This document shows positions 44,300 to 56,255 of a stretch of DNA of 64,000 nt, one piece after another. Each line of letters starts with the position of its first letter. Position 1 is the stretch's first letter. Source of the stretch: Tetracentron sinense (taxonomy: Eukaryota; Streptophyta; Magnoliopsida; Trochodendrales; Trochodendraceae); assembly GCA_015143295.1 (NCBI GenBank), contig CM026562.1:4006639-4070638 (forward strand), given 5' to 3'. The position numbers and the translations under genes were made by a program. The notes below the pieces were generated by a model. That model was not told where the DNA came from. It made no database searches and saw nothing but the letters and a program-made list of their open reading frames with translations.

Positions 44300-47200
44300 C
44301 CTATCCTATGATGGAAGTGGAAAAACGTCATCACTCAATTAATTTAATAGTAACCTTTTCAGATGCAGACATGATGGTTCCCCATAACGATCACAATCAA
44401 CCTTTATATGTCACTGCCCTACTAAATGGGATCGAGATACGTCGTGGTTTTATAGACCCTAGCTCTTCCATCAATTTGCTTCAAATGACCACGGTCAAAA
44501 GCATGGAAATCCCACTATGCTGCATCACATCGCAGTCTATTTAAGTTGTCGGGTTCGGTAATCAGTGCCAGTTCACTGTTGGTTATATTAACATCAATCT
44601 CCAAGTTGGCAGCTTGCGTTGCGCCACGCGTTTTCATCTAATTGAGGCCGAGGTGAACTATCATTGCCTTCTCGGACGCCCATGGATCCATCGCCACCAA
44701 GTCAAGCCATCATCATATCATCAATGTTTGAAATGGAACAAAGGTGGAAAGCAATACTGGGTCTTTGCGACTATGGTTCCCTTCGAGCATTCAGAAGCAC
44801 ACATTGCTGATGCCATTTTTTATGACAAACTTGCACCCAAAGGGGAAGTGGCTCCATCCTGAACCCAAAGCACGCGTCTTTCATCGCCAAGGAAAAGAAA
44901 GATTGATGATCCCGTGACTTTAAAGTCTCGCGATGGGAAGTCCCGAGATCATCAAGGGGAGAACAAGCACCACTGGCACACACAGACACAAGGTTCCACC
45001 AGTCGAAAAAATTGGATCCGGGTCTGCCTCCCTGATGGAAGAATAGCAAACCGTTTATGACGGCCAGGACCGTCATTGGCAAGAGTCGTCGCTGAAATCG
45101 AAGGTGCCATTGACTGCGATTATGATGCAGAGACCAACTTGAAAAATGAAGGTACCAATTCAGTGAAGAAATTATGGAAGTCGAAGTAGTAGAAGCACTG
45201 GAGCATATGCAAGACGGCGTCAAGGCAGTACAGGAGGAACTCGAGACCGTTAATTTAGGAAGTGAAGAGGAAAAAAGACCAGTACTTATAAGTTCAAAAT
45301 TGTCCTCCGATGAGAGAAAATCATTATGTAATCTCCTTTCTGAAAATAAAGATGTTTTTGCTTGATCGTATGAAGAGATGTCTGGCCTAGATGCCAACTT
45401 TGTCATGCACAAACTTAATATTGATCCTTTTGCATCCCCCGTGAAGCAACTAGCATGAAACTTTTGCCCGAAAATAGCGGAACAAATAAAAGGCGAAATT
45501 GAAAAATTGTTAAAGGCAGGTTTCATTAAACCCATACAACACCCAACATGGCTCACTAACATAGTACCAGTAAAGAAGAAAAATGGCCAAATCAGGTCTT
45601 GTGTCGATTTCAGAGACCTCAACAAAGCATGTCCCAAGGACAAATTCCCATTGCCAAACATGGATTTACTCATCGACGCAACGGCAAGCCACAAGTTATT
45701 CTCCTTCATGGACGGCTATAGCGGATATAACCAAATCAAGATGGCACCATCAGATGCCGAGATAACTGCGTTCCGAACACCTGTTGGAAACTTCTACTAC
45801 ACCGTAATGCCTTTCGGCTTGAAGAACGCTGGAGCGACTTACCAACGAGCCATGACGACAATCTTCCATGATATGCTCCACAAAGAAGTCGAAGACTACA
45901 TTGATGATGTTGTTGTCAAATCTAAACAAAGGGAAGAACATGAGGCAACTCTAAGAAAATTGTTCAAGAGGTGCCGCCAGTACAATCTCAAAATGAAATC
46001 CGAAAATTTTTTGGGTTTTATCGTGCACAGATACAGAGTCGATGTCGACCCAGCCAATACAAAAGTAGTATTGACAATGCCAACGCCGCACGACTTAAAA
46101 AGTCTTAAAATATTTCTGGGAAGGATTTCGTACATACAACAGTTCATTCCTGGATTGGCACAACTAACATCACCTTTCTCTGCACTATTGAAAAAAGCAG
46201 TCAAGTTTGAATGGAGCAGAGAATGTGAAAAGGCCTTTGGAAAAGTCAAGAAAATCTTAAGTTCCACTAACACTATGATGGCACCAATAGTTGGAAAGAC
46301 ACTGAAATTGTACTTAGCATTGACTGATACGGCGATTGGAGCCCTCTTAGCACAAGATGATAAAGGAGGTGAAGAGCGACCAGTGTATTACATCAGTCGT
46401 GCTTTAAGAAATGCAGAGTTAAATTATCCTCGAATTGAAACAGTTTACCTATCACTCATTTATGTCGTTCATAAATTTCATCATTACTTGCTCCCTCACA
46501 AGGTAACAGTACTAACAAAATCTGACCCTGTCAATTTTTTGTTGTCCAGACCTATATTGTCAGGTCGTGCTGCGAAATGGCTACTCTTTCTGTCAGAATT
46601 CGACATTCATTGTGAAACAATGTGAGCCATCAAGGGACAAGCACTAGCAGATCTTCTCGCTGGTTTTCTCGAGAGATGACAGTCAAGAATTTTCAGGAAG
46701 AAGTCCTAGGAGCTCTATCTGAAGTCGCCTCCGCTAATCATGTCGAAGGAGAATGGACTATGTTTTTTGACGGATCCAAAACTAGCGAGGGCGGCGGAGT
46801 AGGAATTGTGTTAGAGGCACTCGACAGAGAAAATATATCTATGTCATTCAAGTTGGATTTCGACTGCTCCAACAACACGGCAAAGAATGAGGCTTTCCTT
46901 ATAGGGCTGACGGTAGAAAAAGAACTCGGCATCCAGAACATCAAGGTCAAAAGCGACTTGAACTTAGTAGTTAGCCAAATGAATGGAAACTTCACCCTCA
47001 AAGATTACGAATTGAATGCATTCAGAACCGTAGCACAATAATTGGAGGGCGCGTTTAAAAAGATTAGTTTCAATCACACAGGACGGACGGGTAACAAGCA
47101 TGCCGATGCATTGGCTACTTTGGCTTCCAAGTTAGTCTTTGACAACGATGCTAAGATTATCACTGTCATACGACGTATTGTCCCTACCACTTGGAACGAG

Positions 47201-50111
47201 GTTTTCACTTCGAGAAAACCCGAAGAAAATGACTGGCCTGATCCAATTGAGATGACTCTAAGAGGTGGAGGCTTGGACAATTCGCTGAAAACTATTAAGA
47301 ATTTCCTCCACCTTGACGGAACATTGTACTTTCGAGCAACAGATGGTGTACTCATGAGGTGCATCAGATAGAAGGAAGGACTTAAATGCCTAATTGAATT
47401 ACATGACAAAGTGTGTGGCCAAAGCCAACAGATTCCATTATATTGGTGTATCCAAAGGTTTGGCCTTTACTAGCTGGATATGGTAGTAGAAGCAAATGTA
47501 GTACAAAGAAATTGTCAACTTTGTCAAGCATCGTCGGATTTGATAGAGTGTTGCGCCGCCAACCAAAGGGAGGACTGGAGGCACCCGTACCTAGAATTTC
47601 TCAAAACAAAGAAACTTCCCAGAGATAAGAAAGATGCAGCCAAGGTGCAGAGGAAGTCACAAAGATTCTTCCTTTGTAATGATGATATATTTAGAAGAGG
47701 ATTGGAAGACATATCACTACGGTGCCTAGCTGGTGATGAAATAGACATGACTCTTTATGAAGCTCATGGTGGTGACTGTGGAAGCCATCATGGGAAGAAA
47801 AAGTTGTATGTTCAGCTCCTCCATTTGGGTTACTATTGGCCCACTATGGAGGTCGACACCGCAAACTTTGTCAAATCTGGCCACCAATGTCAAGTTCAAG
47901 GAAACCTCATCCATGCTCCCGCCGTCGCACTACAACAGCTCAACACTCCATGGCCTTTCCGATCTTGGGGGCTCGACTTCATAGGACCTATCAACCCACC
48001 ATCAGAGGGATACATTTGGATTTTGGTCGCCACAGAGTACTACACAAAATGGGTTGAAGCTGTTCCACTAAAGCATGCCACTAGGGGAGCCGTCGCAAAT
48101 TTCATAAAAGAAAATATCATCTGCCGATTCGGAGTTCTCCACAGGATCATTTCTGACAATGGTACCCCTTTCATCAACAAAAATGTTCGAGATTTACTCG
48201 AGCGATATCATGTCAAGCACATCAAATCCACCTGTATTATCCTAAAGGAAATGGTCAAGCCGAGGCAACGAATAAAACTTTACTAAAAATTTCAAAGAAA
48301 ATGGTGGACACGGAACACAAGAGATGGAGCAAAAAGTTCATTCAAACATTATGGGCATATCGAACTTCACCACGAGTAGCTACTATGGTGTCACCTTTCG
48401 CCCTTGTGTATGGAGTCGAGGCAACCGTCCCAATTGAACTCAAAATTTCGTCACCAAAAATCACCCTGAATGACGAAGATGATCCATCAAAGGTTGGAAT
48501 GGCAAGGATTCAAGAGTAAAACTTATCGATGAAAGGCGACAAAAGACTGAAGTGCACATGACGTTGTACCAGAAACGGGTTGCAAAAGCATACGATAAAA
48601 TGGTCCGTGGAAGAATTTTCAAGGAAGGTGACCTTGTGCTTTGAGCTGCTATTCATATCAGGAATAACACTTCGGCCCCAAGTTCGCCCCAAATTGAGAA
48701 GGGTCATACATAATACGACAAGTACAAGAGAGTGGGTATTGTCACCTATCGGATCATGAAGGTTCTATTCTACATGACCCAGTTAATAGCAAGTGGCTAA
48801 AATTGTACTATAGGTAATTATAATAAAAGTTAGATTTCATTCATTCAAAAACAAGTTGAAAGTAAAGAAAAAGGAAAAGTTATAGTTATAAATTTTCCCT
48901 CCAAAAATTGCCACAAGAGGATGAAAATTCAAATGTTCAAAATATTTCAAGAAGTTCAAACTTTCCCTCCCCAGCACCACCTCCATGCCACCGCTGCCGC
49001 AAAAAAAAAATCTTATGTCCATGAAAGATAATTAATATCTTCACGAACATGGGGGCTAAATGTTGATGGCTACTTTTGTTCGTAAAACGTGAAGAAGAAA
49101 ATGACACAGCCCGACCCTTCTGGGTGTACCATGGGTGTTGAAAATGATTAACAGTTTATTTAATATACTCATCTTATAGACCACTGCGTTTCGAGTATTT
49201 AATTATAAACAAACAATCATTAAAGTAGGCTAAACGCCTAAAATTATATACTGAACAAGTCAAGTGGGTCCTTGCACCTTGAGGGGATTAAAAAATGGTT
49301 AAGTAACTTGACCACGGACATTCGCAAAAGACGCTAGTTATTATTTGTGGGTCATGGCACCTCAAACAAGTATGCACAGCACCATTGTCAGGCTATGCTG
49401 TCTTGGTAAATTACCAGTCGACTGTGGGTTATGGCATCTCAAGACATCATGATACCTGTCGATTGTGGGTTATGGAACCTTGAGACATGGTGATACCTAT
49501 TGATTGTGGGTCATGGAACCTCACGACATATTAAATACTCGGGGAATAAAATGGGACTTGTGGTTTGGTGGTCATAGAGGATCGTTGACACAAGTAGGCA
49601 CCTTCACTCTTGCGCGCCAGGCAGCGAGACTGCAAAACAGGGTGTTACTTGTGTTAGCCCCCTTAGTGTACGAGAAAGAGTAAAGATCATCATGGGCAAT
49701 CGAGATAGAGACGCGAGATATTCGGGATTAGATAATGCTTACACTTGAGATATCCAGATTTGATAACATTAATTTGTTAGATAATGCTTATCACTTTCGG
49801 GTATGAGGTGTTTAGCCGTCTATAAATATGAAACACTCCCTATGAAAAAGGAGCAGAGATATTGGACTGAGATTCCGAACTAGGAACTCATCTTCGCCAA
49901 CTCGCTCTCCAGTTGTTCTAAGACTACTCTCGGTACTCTTCTCTCCTAAGTGTGCTCTACTATCCCCCATTTCACAGCCATTTATCTCCCCAAAACTGCC
50001 CCAGTCAGTATGGCCGTACTCAGGTTTAGGCTGACTCGGTGATCATTCCCCGTACTCTCATCTCTGCAGTGCTCACGTGGCTGTCCAGCTCGGCACTCGC
50101 AAAATCCCACA
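44300..50111 (+). mobile_element. Decayed second Tat-lineage gypsy element, 5' truncated
   Basis: Parts in order: protease region (about 44308-44865, with LLGRPWIH), RT (about 45490-46100, with FMDGYSGYNQIKM, MPFGLKNAGATYQ), first RNase H (about 46270-46600), archaeal-type second RNase H (about 46740-47130, with MFFDGSKTS and ADALATLAS), integrase (about 47750-48520, with WGLDFIGPI and KWVEAVP), then a non-coding tail and a 3' LTR. No gag or 5' LTR was found. Roughly ten breaks. It belongs to the same lineage as the young element at 20262 but is clearly distinct in sequence. Confidence 0.78.
49061..50111 (+). mobile_element. 3' LTR of the decayed second Tat element
   Basis: A purine tract catgggggctaaa precedes tgttgatggc at 49061, and the candidate end ...aaatcccaca is at 50111. 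Near 49820 a TATA motif (tctataaatatg) fits a U3/R boundary. Three diverged copies of a 'gattgtgggttatgg.acctc.agacat' segment (about 49345-49530) form a short tandem repeat. Confidence 0.6.
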
Positions 50112-50116
50112 GTTAA

Positions 50117-50270
50117 TGAAAGCATATCGAAATCTGCCATCACTTCATCAAAGAACTAGTCAAATAGAGGTTGATAAAGTTAACGTTTTTAAAAAATGAT
50201 GATCTGCTTGCAAACATATTTACTAAGGTTGTGACTACATAAAAATTATTAAGTTAAAAAGAGATCATAG
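50117..50270 (+). mobile_element. Copia RNase H 3'-end fragment (fossil)
   Basis: Translation of this stretch gives VDKVNVFKNDDLLANIFTK, the conserved end of copia polyproteins (family form: ...TEDQLADIFTKPL). Only about 50 codons remain. It directly follows the LTR end at 50111. Confidence 0.6.
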
Positions 50271-50284
50271 GAGTACTAGATTTT

Positions 50285-50625
50285 TCAAAAGAGCAATAGT
50301 TCGCTCCACGAGCGAGGAGCGAACTATTGCTCCTCGCTTTCCCAATATTGTACCTGCGTGAACTCAGGTTAATTTTTAACCCTGTAGTTAATTTTTTTTT
50401 TTTTAAACTTTTCTAAAAAGAAAGGTAGATGGGTGAACCCTAGGAGTTAGTGAACCTTAACCACAGTTAAAGGGAGTTTAAAGGGGGACACATGGCATGA
50501 AAAGGGAACCCAAGACACCCCTCCTAGCGTCACCTACCGAGGAGGTGATTATTTTCCTTTTCAAACTAAGGGGGAGTAGTAGAAAATAATTCAAACTTTT
50601 TCTAGAAGCCTTTATTAGGCATTTT
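50285..50625. mobile_element. MITE of the 'ggttaag' family, first of two adjacent copies
   Basis: It begins with a terminal hairpin (agcaatagttcgctcc...ggagcgaactattgct, 50291-50322), continues with gttaattttttttttt and gggtgaaccctaggagttag, and ends with acacatggcatgaaaaggg and cgaggaggtgattattttcc. About 340 bp. Confidence 0.65.
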
Positions 50626-50626
50626 A

Positions 50627-50945
50627 TATTAGAGCAATAATTCGCACCACTAGCCAGGAGTGAACTATTGCTCCTCACTCTCACATTGCCGATCCTTCAA
50701 CTCCCATTAACTCGGGTTAGTTTTTTTTTAGTCCTTTAGTTAATTTTATTTTTCTAAAAACCAAGGCTAAAAAAAAAGATAGGTGAACCCTAAGAGTGGA
50801 TGAATCTTAACCACAATTAAATGGGGTTAGAAGGGGGACACGTGGCTAGAAAATAGGAACCGAGACGCCCCTCCTTGTGTCACCGACGGAGGAGATGATT
50901 ATTTTCCTTTCTAGAAATAACATTTTGGTCTTTGTCGAACAATAA
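50627..50945. mobile_element. MITE of the 'ggttaag' family, second adjacent copy
   Basis: Same order of parts as the preceding copy: ttagagcaataattcgcacc hairpin, ggtgaaccctaagagtgg, ccacaattaaatgggg, acacgtggc, gaggagatgattattttcc. The two lie head to tail and are diverged from each other. A third partial copy is at 51325-51425. Confidence 0.65.
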
Positions 50946-51084
50946 AATGTATTATCTAAAAAAAGGTTCTTTCGTATTCTTAGTTGTCTTTTGGTGTTCC
51001 ATTGTGTTGTAACCAAATAAAAAAAAAATCAAATCCAAGTGTAGAGAGTGCTATCTTGTACCAAAGCATAACATTGCGGACTTT

Positions 51085-51239
51085 GCTACTGAGACCGTGT
51101 CAGGGCAGAGACCTCCGAGACCTCGCGCCCCAGCACGGGATCTCAGGTGGAGTCCATCTTCACATGGTGGGCTCCACTTGAGATCCCGTGTTGGGGCGCG
51201 AGGTCTCAGAGGTCTCGGCCCTAACACGGTCTCAATAGC
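51085..51239. mobile_element. Foldback element with about 70-bp GC-rich arms
   Basis: Left arm gctactgagaccgtgt...gcgccccagcacgggatctca, right arm its reverse complement (tgagatcccgtgttggggcgc...acacggtctcaatagc), with a short centre cttcaca. About 155 bp, with few mismatches between arms. Strikingly G/C-rich for this window. Confidence 0.8.
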
Positions 51240-51324
51240 ATTTCCCTAACATTGCAGCAGCAATTTTCTTGAGTTAACCTCTATATATATATTTTTTATT
51301 CACATCCTTCATCTTCTCCAACAG

Positions 51325-51425
51325 GGGGATAGGTGAACCCTAAGGGTGGATGAATCTTAACCACAGTTAAATGGGATTAGAAGGGGGACACGTGGCAAGA
51401 AAATAGGAGCCGAGACGCCCCTCCT
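51325..51425. mobile_element. Partial MITE of the 'ggttaag' family
   Basis: It contains ataggtgaaccctaagggtg, ttaaccacagttaaatggg and acacgtggcaagaaaatagg, matching 50770-50875 closely. Only one half is present. Confidence 0.6.
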
Positions 51426-51457
51426 GGTACTCTAGTTTTATATACCCCAGCTATATA

Positions 51458-51755
51458 CAGGGGCGGAGCCACATGGGGCCCAGGGTCTGAAGCCCCTCCC
51501 TCTCTCCCCCCACCCTGAAATTTTGAAAAAAGGAATTCTTATAGTATAGTTAATAGTGGCGTAGCCTGGGAAAGAGGCGGAGCCGAGGGGATGGGGAGCT
51601 CAGCGGCCCCTCGTAAACTTCTGAGAAAAAATATCTTCTTTACAAACGGATGTGATAGCCCATGAACTTGGCCCTCCAAAAAAAAAAAATTCTAGGGGCT
51701 ACGCCCCAAAACCCCATTGTTAGCCCCTGCAAGAGAATCCTGGCTCTGCCCCTCG
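51458..51755. mobile_element. hAT-like MITE with CAGGGGCGGAGCCA ends
   Basis: The left end caggggcggagccac and right end tggctctgcccctcg form terminal inverted repeats. The element is about 298 bp in A/T-rich flanks (atata on both sides, compatible with an 8-bp duplication but ambiguous). A second internal copy of the gaggcggagcc word lies at about 51574. This end type is widespread among plant non-autonomous hAT elements. Confidence 0.6.
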
Positions 51756-52059
51756 ATATATATGAAGGCTTATTAAATCTCATCCTCCAGAAAAATTCAG
51801 CTGTCACTCACTCCTACAAAAATTAATCCAATTAAATAGGCAAATATTTTTTGCTGGACATCCAATTTGACAAACCAAGTAACCAATCCAATCTCCTAAT
51901 ATATGTAAAACTCTGATGTTTATGGATCACTTATTTCAAAATAAAAAAACATAGTAGGTTCATTTCTTGGTTGAATCTCTACAAGGTCGAGGGGAAAGGG
52001 GGAAAGGACGTGGATTAAGGTAGTGATAAGATATGTAACCAACTGCAAATAGTCTAGAA

Positions 52060-52934
52060 AGGTTGATGATAATGATTGTGATGGTGATTATCCTTCATTG
52101 AATCCATCAAGAAGAATTATGACAGTTTTCTTCCATGAATAAAATACAGTCCTTATGTGGATTATAATATTCGTACATGACGTTGAATTTTGTTAAATAA
52201 CACTGAATGTAATTTGACACATTGTTTAATAGATAAAAAAATTGCCTAGCTGTTATTGGAAAATGGATATATCAATAGGGGACTCCAGAATGAGTCTTCG
52301 ATGGAACTTCCAGAAACTCAAAATAATAATCTGCCTAAAGTGAAGTCTAACTATGAGAAAGTGCACGGTGGTGCTAAGCAACAGAGGTTGGGTGAGAACA
52401 GGACCAGTCATCAATTAAGACCATTCAATTTACGAGCACCTCTAGGATGATCGCTGTTTGATATGGGTCTGCTGGGTGATTTAGATCGATGCACTGGTAT
52501 TATTTTCCTCCAGTGCTCTGGATGTGCATTGGTGAGTCACACAGTAGGCACTAGCAACCTCAATGGTGTTTGGCATCATCCTATATTTACTCATATGTCA
52601 ATGGACTGCACGTAGATCATGTCATCACCCGGTGTAATTGCACTTTTTCAGGGACAAGGAAGCTTCTCCTTCTATACAACTCATTACAATAGAAAATTAT
52701 TTCAGAGGAAACAAGGAAGCCTCACTTCTCATATTAAAATCTGAACTTTGTATGTTGATCTCCATCTTTCATGATTTCCACATCTAAGAAGGGAAGATCT
52801 GTTGTTGGGATGGACTGTGTAGCAAATCATTTGAAGGTTACATTTCCAGGGAATTTGTGAGTATTTCCTATTACTCAGTTATTGTGATGGAGAAAATTTA
52901 ATTTAATCCTCAATTAACAAGGCAAACTGATGAA
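52060..52934 (+). promoter_or_regulatory. Upstream region of LecRK copy 2, conserved with copy 1
   Basis: Blocks shared with the reverse complement of 2782-3790: gttgatgataatgatt with cttcattgaatcc (about 52060-52110), tgaataaaatacagt with gtggattataatat (about 52136-52170), and ggcatcatcctatatttac with atgtcaatgga (about 52570-52610). A 64-codon frame at 52256-52450 lies inside and is probably chance. Confidence 0.6.
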
Positions 52935-54915
52935 ATGTTGTGTTTTTCTCCAGTTAATGCTCTATTGCTAATCACTCTCTTGGGTGGTTTTGTTGTTCAA
53001 GTGGGGTGCCTGGATTTATACTATTCGACCTTCACGACAGAAAGCCAGCAAGATTTTTCTTTTGCCAATGATTCAGGAGTAACTAAGGAAATTCTCCAAT
53101 TGACATATAATTTCATTGGAGCTTCTATGTTAAATTTTTCTGGACGAATCTAGTATAAAAAACCATTCAAGCTATGGAACAGAAGGAAAGGCTTGACAGC
53201 ATCCTTCAACTCTACCTTTGTACTTGTTATTGATCCCCAAACCCCGCCTGGCGGTGAAGGCATGGCCTTCATATTAACCAGGGAATCAAGCATCCCTGAT
53301 AACAGTGAAGGGAAATGGCTCGGGATCGTTAATGCAAGTACCAATGGTTCCTCTCTACGAAATATTGTTGCCGTAGAATTTGACACAAGGAAGAGCTATG
53401 AGGAGGATCTAGATGACAAGCATGTTGGTGTGGATCTGAATAGTATCAACTCCATCAAGCAAGTCTCAATGAGTGACTACGGTGTCAATCTTTCAAGTGG
53501 ATTCGATGTAACAGCCAGAATTCAGTATGATGGGGAATCAATAACCATCTTTGTTTCCATGAATAATGGAACTGGATCCAACATTACAAATCCAGTAATC
53601 TCAATACCACTTAATCTCTTTGATTATCTTCCAGAGGATATTTACATGGGATCCTCGGCTTCCACAGGGAATGGTACCCAACTTAACTGTGTAAAATCAT
53701 GGCATTTCAATGGTGTAGACATAGAAGATGAAAGCTCTTCTGACTATGGGTTTGGATAACCATTCCTATCCTAGTCGTCTTCTTCATCACTGCGTTCACA
53801 AGTTACTTATATTGGAGAAGGAAACATGCCATGGGCCAGGAGGATCTAGACATGGAAGAAGAGATTGAAGGTTCAACCTTGGGATCCCAAAAGTTCAGAT
53901 TGAAGGAACTCAAATCTGCAACTGGGAATTTCCACTCCAAAAACCAGCTCGGAAGAGGAGGATTTGGGATGGTCTACAAAGGCATCATGAAAGAGATCAA
54001 CATGGAGATAGCCGTAAAAAGAGTATCGAAGGATTCTCGTCAAGGTAAGAAAGAGTTCGTAGCAGAAGTATCAATAATCAGCCGCCTTCGTCACAAGAAT
54101 CTTGTGAAATTGATTGGGTGGTGCTATGAAAGCAAGGAGCTCCTTCTGGTATATGAATTCATGCCCAAAGGGAGCCTAGACAAGCTCATATTTTCTGATG
54201 ATCAGAGCCCAATGGCAGAAGCAGTCATACTGAGTTGGGAAAGAAGGCACAATATAATTTGTGGAGTGGCTTCTGCACTGGATTATCTTCATAATGGGTG
54301 CGAGAAGAGAGTGTTGCACTGCGACGTAAAATCCAGCAATATGATGTTGGATTCAGAGTTCAATGCTCGGTCGGGGGACTTCGGATTAGCTCGAACAGTT
54401 CAACACAATGGGGACACTCATCACTCCACAAAAGAGATAGCGGGAACACCTGGTTATATGGCTCCAGAATGTTTCCATACTGGTATAGCAAGCTTGGAAG
54501 CTGACGTTTATGGATTCGGAGTCTTCACACTGGAAGTTGCATGTGGACGAAGGCCTAATAATCGAAAAAATCAGAACACGCATAATAACTTCATTGTTAA
54601 TTGGGTGTGGGAGCTTTACGGGAAAGAAGGGATCCTTGATGCTGTAGACCTGCGGTTGGACGATAACTTGGAAAGGAGCAAAAGGAATGTCTGCTAAAGT
54701 TGGGGTTGGCATGTTGCCACCCAAACCCCTATCAGAGGCCCTCCATGAGAATAGCATTGCAAGTTCTCACTGGGGAAACAGCTCCACCAGTTCTACCTAT
54801 TGAGAAACCTGCCTTTATTTGGCCAGCCATGACTGCTAATTGCTGGGATAATCTTGGGTGTTCTCTAAATGGAGGGCAACATACTCCAAGTACAGATCTC
54901 AGTGGTAGATGATTC
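52935..54915 (+). pseudogene. L-type lectin receptor kinase pseudogene (copy 2)
   Basis: Closest relative of copy 1 and carrying the C-terminus that copy 1 lacks. Order: signal peptide, legume-lectin domain, short spacer DIEDESSSDYG, membrane span and WRRK, kinase (GRGGFGMVYKG, AVKRVSKDS, DFGLAR, APE in MAPECF), QRPSMR, and a tail ending DLSGR (54912). Three lesions: an in-frame TAG at 53151-53153 in the lectin domain; a frame change just before the membrane span (about 53710-53750); and a one-base loss in an A run at 54672-54674 that shifts the frame before subdomain XI. The catalytic-loop HRD reads HCD, so the kinase would probably be inactive even if expressed. The first and third lesions could be sequencing errors, but the HCD change and the second argue for real decay. 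Upstream sequence is shared with copy 1. Confidence 0.85.
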
Positions 54916-56255
54916 ATTTCTAAGTTGCTACATGTTATATATAATATATTGTCCAATGTGTGATAGCTTAAAGGTCTATTGTACTGTAATTAAAGAGTGT
55001 ATAAGGAAGAAAATAATACAAGTTGAGGAGTGCTAGCTGTTAGAAAAGAGATTTATTGAATAAAATTGGATGAAATGATCCTAAAATAGGATTTATGCTT
55101 TATATATAGAGATATCTAGATAGACTTTATGGAAAGTAAATCAACTTAATATCATCCTCATCTAATCAAACCTAATTAAATCTATTTTATCCTTGATTCG
55201 TGATAATCTAATATTATGATAAGATACACTTGAATGATATAGTACTGTATCTCACTAATTAACCCAGTCTTACCTTTTAACTTTTTTCCAAACCCTCAAG
55301 GCATTTGTAAAATGTGTCATTGCTACCTGTTTAACAAATTCAGATTTTGTTTTTTTAAAAAGAAAGTTATGGCTTCAACCAATCTTACAAGTAACAGGTA
55401 AAAGTAGTGACTCATGTTGTACATGCCCTTGAGATTTTGAAAATGGTGAGATTGGGGCTAGTATTTCACATAAAAGTTTCAACCAAAAAGAGGGAGGAAT
55501 TCACACTCTCCATCTCCTTTTCTTATCATGCTCTTCATTTCCAATAAACTACATGGTACCATGTCAGAGCATGGGTTCAAGGGTTTTTATTTATCTTCTA
55601 TACTCCTTGTTTCGTTTGTTTCTCTTACTGACCAGGTTGTGGAAACCTTAAATCTTTCCTTGCCTAGGGTTTTCCTATACTCCGGATTTAGAGTGTACCC
55701 TAATCCCTTTTGAAATTGTAAGTGTTTAATCCCTTTATGCATAAAGAATCAAGGGAACTAAGGTTTGAAATTGACTGATTTGAAGAAAATGTTGATGGTG
55801 TACCGTGAGTGGGTTTGCAATGTGGCAAAAATAGAAATAGAAATTTATCCTCCAAAAAAAAATATATAGGTATAGAAATAATTCAAAAGCACAACACAAG
55901 ATATAAGTGGTTCAAGACTATATCCATGGGGAAAACAGTACAAGATTTCCATTATACAGAGATTACATGATGCAAACATGGCTTGCCATAGATGAACCTC
56001 TTAATCATTTTCAGCAGCTATGATATTCTTGAAAATAATTATTTTTATGACAAATTGGGTCTCCAAAACCTCAGATTTTAAGTTCCTATTTTTGTTGCAT
56101 CTACTGTTTCGAATGGGTTAGGCTCTTATGTCCCCATCATAAAGAAATATAGTTGGATTATTATGAATAAACTGGTAGGGGTCCTGCCTAACTCCCTCTC
56201 CTACACTAGGAGGTAAAAATAAAATAAAAAATACTATCTGTAGTCACTTGAAGGG
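54916..56255. other. Non-coding 3' flank of LecRK copy 2, with an LTR-like scrap
   Basis: A/T-rich. The stretch at about 55835-56000 has aaatagaaatagaaat, then acaagatataagtggttcaag and ccatggggaaaacagtac, words found in plant copia LTRs, so it may be an old LTR fragment. A 61-codon frame at 55528-55713 has no recognised domain. Confidence 0.4.

Noticed and set aside
44771-45709. 312-codon minus-strand frame
   Set aside because: Antisense to the protease/RT part of the decayed Tat element; no recognisable domain and a Ser/Leu-rich composition typical of reverse reading.
52256-52450. 64-codon frame upstream of LecRK copy 2 as an upstream gene
   Set aside because: The counterpart upstream of copy 1 does not keep an equivalent frame and no domain is visible.
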